NCBI GenBank assembly: GCA_035693145.1
Contig: DASSHA010000063.1
Span: 1 to 50,789 of the forward strand
Length of the DNA stretch: 50,789 nt
Reading direction: 5' to 3'
Source of the DNA: DASSHA01 sp035693145
GTDB lineage: Bacteria; Chloroflexota; Limnocylindria; Limnocylindrales; CSP1-4
Shown in pieces: positions 47,064 through 50,789 of this stretch. The notes beneath the pieces are model-generated. The model was not told the origin of the DNA, did no database searches, and was given only the letters and a program-made list of their open reading frames with translations. The position numbers were made by a program, and so were the translations under genes. Each line of letters begins with the position of its first letter. The first letter of the stretch is position 1.

Positions 47064-47432
47064 TCAGGTGCTCGACTCGCCCCACTCGGTCTCGCCGAAC
47101 GACAGGGCGACATGCGACAGCTCGCCGCCGGACACTGCGCCGTGCCAGTGCTCCTCGCCGGGCGCGGTCTCGACCACGTCGCCCGGGCCCACCGGCACCG
47201 GCGACTCGCCGCGTGACGCGACGAGGCCGCTTCCATCGAGGATGTAGAGCAGCTGGCCCTCGGCGTGGCGGTGCCAGCGCGTCCGTGACCCGTTCCGGAA
47301 CGTCACGACGAAGGTCGAGAGCGGCGCCGGGAGCGACTTCGCGGGCCCGAACGCCCGACGTTCGGCCGGCCCGCTGAAGTTCGGGTCCGGGCTCGTGTCG
47401 CGCTCCACGTCGGCTCCGCGAGTGATCCGCAC
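47064..47432 (-). CDS. Cupin-domain protein
   Basis: 122-aa single-domain cupin. First cupin motif GSRTRWHRHAEGQLLYILDGSG (His pair and Glu/Gln), second VGPGDVVETAPGEEHWHGAV. The ligands allow a single metal. Such small cupins range from isomerases to dioxygenase-like or quercetinase-like enzymes, and some carry carboxymuconolactone decarboxylase partners, none seen here. The GTG at 47432 is supported by GGAGG 6 nt upstream. It lies convergently against the NagZ-like gene. Confidence 0.85.
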   Translation of the reverse strand: MRITRGADVERDTSPDPNFSGPAERRAFGPAKSLPAPLSTFVVTFRNGSRTRWHRHAEGQLLYILDGSGLVASRGESPVPVGPGDVVETAPGEEHWHGAVSGGELSHVALSFGETEWGESST

Positions 47433-47792
47433 GGTCGTCCTCCTGTTTGTTGTCCCGTCGATCGTACGCGCGATCGTGCCGCCGCCCGGGCGCGATCGTC
47501 GGGGTGCGGGGGATGCCGGCCGCGGGAACGGCCGTCGATCGATGCCATTCCCGTGGAGTGGTAACCGCGCCGGTTACGCCGGGCTCAAGGGCGGGGCGCG
47601 GGCCGTCGGAGAGGGCGTCGAGACGGCTCGGCCACGCCTGCGCACGCTCGGCGATGCCCGCCACGCTCGTCGCCGGCTGCGACGCGTGCCAGGGGATCGG
47701 CCTTGTCGCTCGGCAAGTCCCGCTGGTTACCGTGGGGCGGGAATCGGACGTGGAAGGCTGGGCCACAGCGTGACGGCGGTCGACCCGAGGCG
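47433..47792. other. 360-nt gap between GntR and cupin genes
   Basis: No supported gene. Contains the palindrome at 47561-47577 and a GGTTACCG half-site near 47723-47730; otherwise I see nothing. Confidence 0.5.
47561..47577. promoter_or_regulatory. 17-bp inverted repeat GTAACCG-CGC-CGGTTAC
   Basis: Perfect 7-bp arms with a 3-nt spacer, ~130 nt upstream of the cupin start and just downstream of the GntR gene. A related half-site, GGTTACCG, lies ~155 bp away at ~47723. Candidate operator for the adjacent GntR-type regulator. Confidence 0.5.
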
Positions 47793-48584
47793 CTACTCCG
47801 TCGGGACCTCGATCCGCGACGGACCGCCCTCGCCGGTCCGAGTCGCGTGGTAGGCGTAGCGGTCGCCCCGGTTGAGCAGTGTCGCGACCTCGAACGGCTC
47901 GCCGTACTGGTCGTAGGCCGTCTCGTCCGCCTCGAGGAGCGCGCTGCCCTCCGCGACGCCGATGAGCGCCGCGGTCCGCGCGTCGGCCGAGACCGCACGG
48001 AGGACGACCTCCGCGCGCGACGAGATGATCCCCGCCCGATCGCGGAGCGTCGAGTAGAGCGATGCTGACCCGAAGTCCACTCCCTCGAGCGCGGACAGCA
48101 GGCGGGCGTGGAGGATCGACCGGTCGAGCGAGAGCGCGACGCCGTCGATGAGCCGCACGCGCTCCAGGTCGAACACGGGTTCGCCGGGCGAGAGACGGAG
48201 CAGCGTGGCTTCGCCGGTCGCGGCGGGACGGAGCCCGGCGACGAGCACCCGCGACGTGACCTCGAAGCCCTGTCGCCGCGCCCACTCGGTCAGCCCGTGC
48301 GGCCGCTCGAGCCGTTCGGTGACCGCCGTCCGCGCGACGACCCAGCCGTGGCGGCCGCGCGGTTCGACGAGGTGCTGCGAGGCGAGGAGCAGGAGCGCGC
48401 GGCGAAGCGTGTTGCGCGCGACGCCGAGCCGGACGCCGAGCTCGCGCTCCGGCGCGAGACGCTCGCCCGGGGCGAGGCGGCCGGTCAGGATGTCCGCCTC
48501 GAGCCGCCGGTGCACGGCCACGTACGCGAGGTCCTCTCCGCGGGCGTCGAGTCGGACCGTCGCCGTGCGGGCCTGCGCCGTCAC
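47793..48584 (-). CDS. GntR-family (HutC/UTRA) transcription regulator
   Basis: 263 aa. The N-terminal winged HTH (~18-85) is typical: YVAVHRRLEADILTGRLAPG, ERLAPERELGVRLGVARNTLRRAL and VEPRGRHGWVV. The UTRA effector-binding domain (~100-250) has a small-molecule pocket fold with PVFDLERVRLIDGVALSLDRS and LEADETAYDQYGEPFEVA. It should repress sugar genes and release them on effector binding. It is divergent from the GH4 gene and shares a 65-bp intergenic region with a strong promoter. The GTG at 48584 has only a weak GGGGTGA. Confidence 0.92.
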   Translation of the reverse strand: MTAQARTATVRLDARGEDLAYVAVHRRLEADILTGRLAPGERLAPERELGVRLGVARNTLRRALLLLASQHLVEPRGRHGWVVARTAVTERLERPHGLTEWARRQGFEVTSRVLVAGLRPAATGEATLLRLSPGEPVFDLERVRLIDGVALSLDRSILHARLLSALEGVDFGSASLYSTLRDRAGIISSRAEVVLRAVSADARTAALIGVAEGSALLEADETAYDQYGEPFEVATLLNRGDRYAYHATRTGEGGPSRIEVPTE

Positions 48585-48612
48585 CCGGTCACCCCGTCAC
48601 CACGCGCTCGCC

Positions 48613-48641
48613 TTGACGGTGGTTCACGTCTGGTCCATGCT
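48613..48641 (+). promoter_or_regulatory. Promoter of the GH4/PfkB operon
   Basis: -35 TTGACG (48613-48618), 17-nt spacer and -10 CATGCT (48636-48641), 8 nt before the GTG at 48650. This is the best complete -35/-10 pair in the window, with leaderless-type spacing. Confidence 0.6.
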
Positions 48642-48649
48642 CCGCGCTC

Positions 48650-49993
48650 GTGAAGTTGGCAATCCTCGGCGGAGGTGGCTTCCGCACGCCGGTGATCTAC
48701 CGCGCGATCGCGTCGGGCGCGACTCGAACGCGGTACGACGAGCTGGCATTGTATGACGTCGATTCCGGCCGCCTGGACCGGATCGAGGCCGTCCTGCGGG
48801 GGATCGACGCGACCGAGGGCACGTCCGTCCGCCATCGCTCGACGACCCGTCTCGAGGAGGCGATCGAGGGCGCCGACGTCGTGTACTGCGCCATCCGGGT
48901 CGGCGGCCTCGCTGCTCGCTTCGTCGACGAGACCGTCCCGATCGAGCTCGGCGCGATCGGCCAGGAGACGGCCGGCGCCGGCGGGCTCGCCTTCGCGATG
49001 CGCACGGTCCCCGCGATCACGGCGATCGCGGAGACAGTCCGGCGGTGCGCCCCGAACGCCTTCTTCATCAACTTCACCAACCCGGTCGGGCTCGTGACCG
49101 AGGCCCTCTCGCCAATCCTCGGCGAGCGGCTCGTCGGGATCTGCGATGCACCGCAGGAGCTGTGCGGCAGGGTTGCCGCGGCGCTGGGGCGAGACGCGCG
49201 CGATCTCGCCTTCGACTACTTCGGGATCAACCATCTCGGCTGGGTCCGAGGCGTCCTCGACGGCAACCGCGACCTGCTGCCCGGGCTGCTCGAGGACGAC
49301 GAGCGGCTGGGCTCGATCGAGGAGGGCCGGCTGTTCGGCACCGAGTGGATCCGCTCGGTGGGCATGGTGCCCAACGAGTACCTCTTCTATTACTACTTCC
49401 AGGATCGGGCGCTCGAGGCGATGCGCGGCGGCGTGGTCCGGGCAAGCTATCTGCGCGAGCAGCAGGATCGCTTCTACGCCGGCGACGGGACCCCGGCGGC
49501 GTCGCTCGCCCTGTGGCAGGAGACCCTCACGGAACGCGAGTCGAGCTACATGGAGGAGGCCTGGATCGGCCGCGAGACCGAGCGCGCGGCGGTCGTCGAG
49601 GGGCGACTCCCCGGCGGCTACGGCGGTCTCGCGCTCGGCCTCGTCGACGCGCTCTTGGGCGAAGGCGAAACGTCGGTTCGGATCCTGAATGTCCCGAACC
49701 GCTCGAGCCTGCCGTTCCTGGATCCCGACGCGATCGTCGAGGTCCCATGTCTCGTCGGACCGGGCGGCATCCGGCCGATTGCGATCGGCAGCGTCCCGAT
49801 CGACGCGGCCGGGCTCATCCTCCGCGTTCGCGCGGCCGAGCGGGTGGCGATCGAGGCCGCCCTGAGCGGCTCGCGACGGCTCGCCGTCAAGGCGCTCGCG
49901 CTTCACCCGCTCGTCCCGTCGGTCGACGTCGCCGAGCGGATCGTCGACGGCTACGTGGCCCGCGATCCCATCCTCGCGGAGACGCTCCGGTGA
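48650..49993 (+). CDS. GH4 NAD-dependent 6-phospho-beta-glycosidase-like
   Basis: 447-aa glycoside hydrolase family 4 enzyme, which uses NAD+ and a divalent metal to cleave glycosides by oxidation-elimination. The Rossmann start is LAILGGGGFRTPVIYRAI. Family signatures follow: GAIGQETAGAGGLAFAMR, FFINFTNPVGLVTEAL, GICDAPQELCG (metal-site Cys) and FDYFGINHLGWVRG (His ligand). Later SYMEEAWIG. It belongs to the 6-phospho-beta-glucosidase/galactosidase end of the family. The GTG start follows CATGCT; its stop overlaps the kinase GTG (GTGA). The sugar is not defined, but the kinase and regulator form a catabolic unit with it. Confidence 0.92.
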   Translation: MKLAILGGGGFRTPVIYRAIASGATRTRYDELALYDVDSGRLDRIEAVLRGIDATEGTSVRHRSTTRLEEAIEGADVVYCAIRVGGLAARFVDETVPIELGAIGQETAGAGGLAFAMRTVPAITAIAETVRRCAPNAFFINFTNPVGLVTEALSPILGERLVGICDAPQELCGRVAAALGRDARDLAFDYFGINHLGWVRGVLDGNRDLLPGLLEDDERLGSIEEGRLFGTEWIRSVGMVPNEYLFYYYFQDRALEAMRGGVVRASYLREQQDRFYAGDGTPAASLALWQETLTERESSYMEEAWIGRETERAAVVEGRLPGGYGGLALGLVDALLGEGETSVRILNVPNRSSLPFLDPDAIVEVPCLVGPGGIRPIAIGSVPIDAAGLILRVRAAERVAIEAALSGSRRLAVKALALHPLVPSVDVAERIVDGYVARDPILAETLR

Positions 49994-50789
49994 CGGGTGT
50001 CGCGGCGATTGGCGGCGTCTCGACGGCCACCGTCGACGTCGCCTGCGTCGGTCACCCCTTCCTCGACCTCATCTTCCGCGGGCTCGCGGCGATCCCGGGA
50101 CCCGGCGAGGAGCAGGTCGCGCGCGAGCTCGACATCGTCCCCGGCGCGATCGCGAACGTCGCCTACGCGCTCAATCGCCTCGGGCTCGAGGCCGTCGTCT
50201 GTGCGCCCATGGGCAACGATCCGGCCGGCCGGCTGCTTCGCGAGCTGCTCGCCGAGGCCGGCGTCCGCTGGATCGGTGAGCCGTCGGCGACGACCCCCGT
50301 GTCGGTCGCGCTCCCGACGGCCGGCGACCGGGCATTCGTGACCGCGGCACCCGTGCCGTCGGTCGACACCGGGACGCTCGCCTCGCTCGAGCCGCGCGCG
50401 ATCGTCGTCGACCTGCCGAACGTACCGCTCCTGCCGGAGCTGTCGGATCCGCCGGCGATCTACGCCGTCCTCGGCGAGCCCGAGGTGCGCGCGCTGGCGG
50501 GCAACCTGCCGGCCACGCTCGGCCATCTCCGAGCCCTCGTCGTCAACGACCGCGAGGCGTGCGCGCTCGTCGGGACGCCCGATCGCGACGCTGCCGCCCG
50601 AACGCTCGCCGCGCTCGGCACGACCGTCGTCGTGACGTGCGGTCCGGACGGCGCGCTCGCGGCCGAGCCCGGCGCATCGGGCGTGCACGCCGCCGACGCC
50701 GCGGACGCCGCGGACGCCGAGCGCGGGCTGACGCGTGCGCGCGCTCCGCACGTGGACGTCGAGGACCCGACCGGGGCCGGCGACCTGTT
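49990..50789 (+). CDS. PfkB-family carbohydrate kinase (3' truncated by window end)
   Basis: First 266 codons of a ribokinase/PfkB-type kinase. It opens VDVACVGHPFLDLIFRGLAA, has the substrate-site PGPGEEQVARELDIVPGAIANVAYALNRLG (shown here in pieces in the protein, ~35-60) and MGNDPAGRLLRELLAEAG, and ends just inside the catalytic GAGD motif (VEDPTGAGDL). It phosphorylates a sugar freed by the GH4 enzyme. The GTG overlaps the GH4 stop. A short Ala-Asp repeat precedes the ATP-binding segment. Confidence 0.9.
   Translation, partial: MTGVAAIGGVSTATVDVACVGHPFLDLIFRGLAAIPGPGEEQVARELDIVPGAIANVAYALNRLGLEAVVCAPMGNDPAGRLLRELLAEAGVRWIGEPSATTPVSVALPTAGDRAFVTAAPVPSVDTGTLASLEPRAIVVDLPNVPLLPELSDPPAIYAVLGEPEVRALAGNLPATLGHLRALVVNDREACALVGTPDRDAAARTLAALGTTVVVTCGPDGALAAEPGASGVHAADAADAADAERGLTRARAPHVDVEDPTGAGDL

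Noticed and set aside
1..50789. tRNA genes, CRISPR arrays and IS inverted repeats
   Set aside because: I looked for T-loop/anticodon patterns, spaced identical repeats and transposase motifs and saw none; a tRNAscan or CRISPR search would be more sensitive.

Overview
The window is about 50.8 kb of very GC-rich DNA (roughly 70% by eye), packed with protein genes. Almost half the genes start with GTG, neighbouring genes often overlap by 4 bp (ATGA/GTGA), and intergenic gaps are short. I saw no rRNA, tRNA, IS element, phage gene, CRISPR array or origin. The mix (alpha2-type glycyl-tRNA synthetase, PPDK, type-II NADH dehydrogenase, paired dynamin-like GTPases, many small uncharacterised membrane proteins, lipoproteins and a TAT-exported lipoprotein, no outer-membrane machinery) suggests a chromosomal segment of an uncultured Chloroflexota bacterium of the Limnocylindria/Ellin6529 type. 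A deep actinobacterial lineage is the main alternative. The taxonomic call is an inference from style and gene content, not from a marker gene.

Layout. 1-7.8 kb is housekeeping: the end of glmU, a CBS-domain hemolysin/CorC-like membrane protein, an anchored extracellular protein, a polyprenyl diphosphate synthase, recO, an M19 dipeptidase and glyS. 7.8-14 kb holds a lone FGGY xylulokinase, a tail-anchored small protein, then a surface-modification-like set (60-aa YIDPGSGS membrane protein, NoeA-like methyltransferase, membrane sulfatase-like protein) and a ferredoxin-NADP reductase-like flavoprotein. 14-20.4 kb is energy metabolism and transport: PPDK, an MFS exporter, NDH-2 and a four-helix membrane protein. 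20.5-25.2 kb looks like a nitrogen-scavenging island: ureohydrolase plus deacetylase in one operon, facing a CodA-type deaminase plus NCS1 permease operon. 25.3-31.3 kb has a membrane-fused spermidine-synthase-like protein and two translationally coupled dynamin-like GTPases.

31.4-39.4 kb is mostly envelope and small unknown proteins: a Ca-loop protein, a SIMPL protein, a secreted trypsin-like protease, a GH18-like lipoprotein, an MscS-like membrane protein, an excisionase-like HTH protein, a lipoprotein and a zinc ribbon. 39.4-42.7 kb is stress-flavoured: a PAS / TerB / MBL-hydrolase operon behind a palindromic promoter, a GlsB/YeaQ membrane protein with a clear terminator, and a Dps with a long basic tail. 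43-47.5 kb pairs a MoaD/ThiS-like GG-ended protein with an Asp-box beta-propeller, followed by a thermonuclease, a NagZ-like GH3 lipoprotein and a cupin. 47.8-50.8 kb is a sugar-use locus: GntR/UTRA regulator, divergent GH4 glycosidase and a PfkB kinase cut by the window edge.

The most notable signals are: about a dozen TANNNT-like hexamers placed 6-8 nt before GTG/ATG starts, which points to widespread leaderless transcription; the promoter/operator with nested palindromes at 41400-41432; the MoaD-like/beta-propeller pair; the nitrogen island; and active-site substitutions in the NagZ-like, CodA-like and sulfatase-like proteins.
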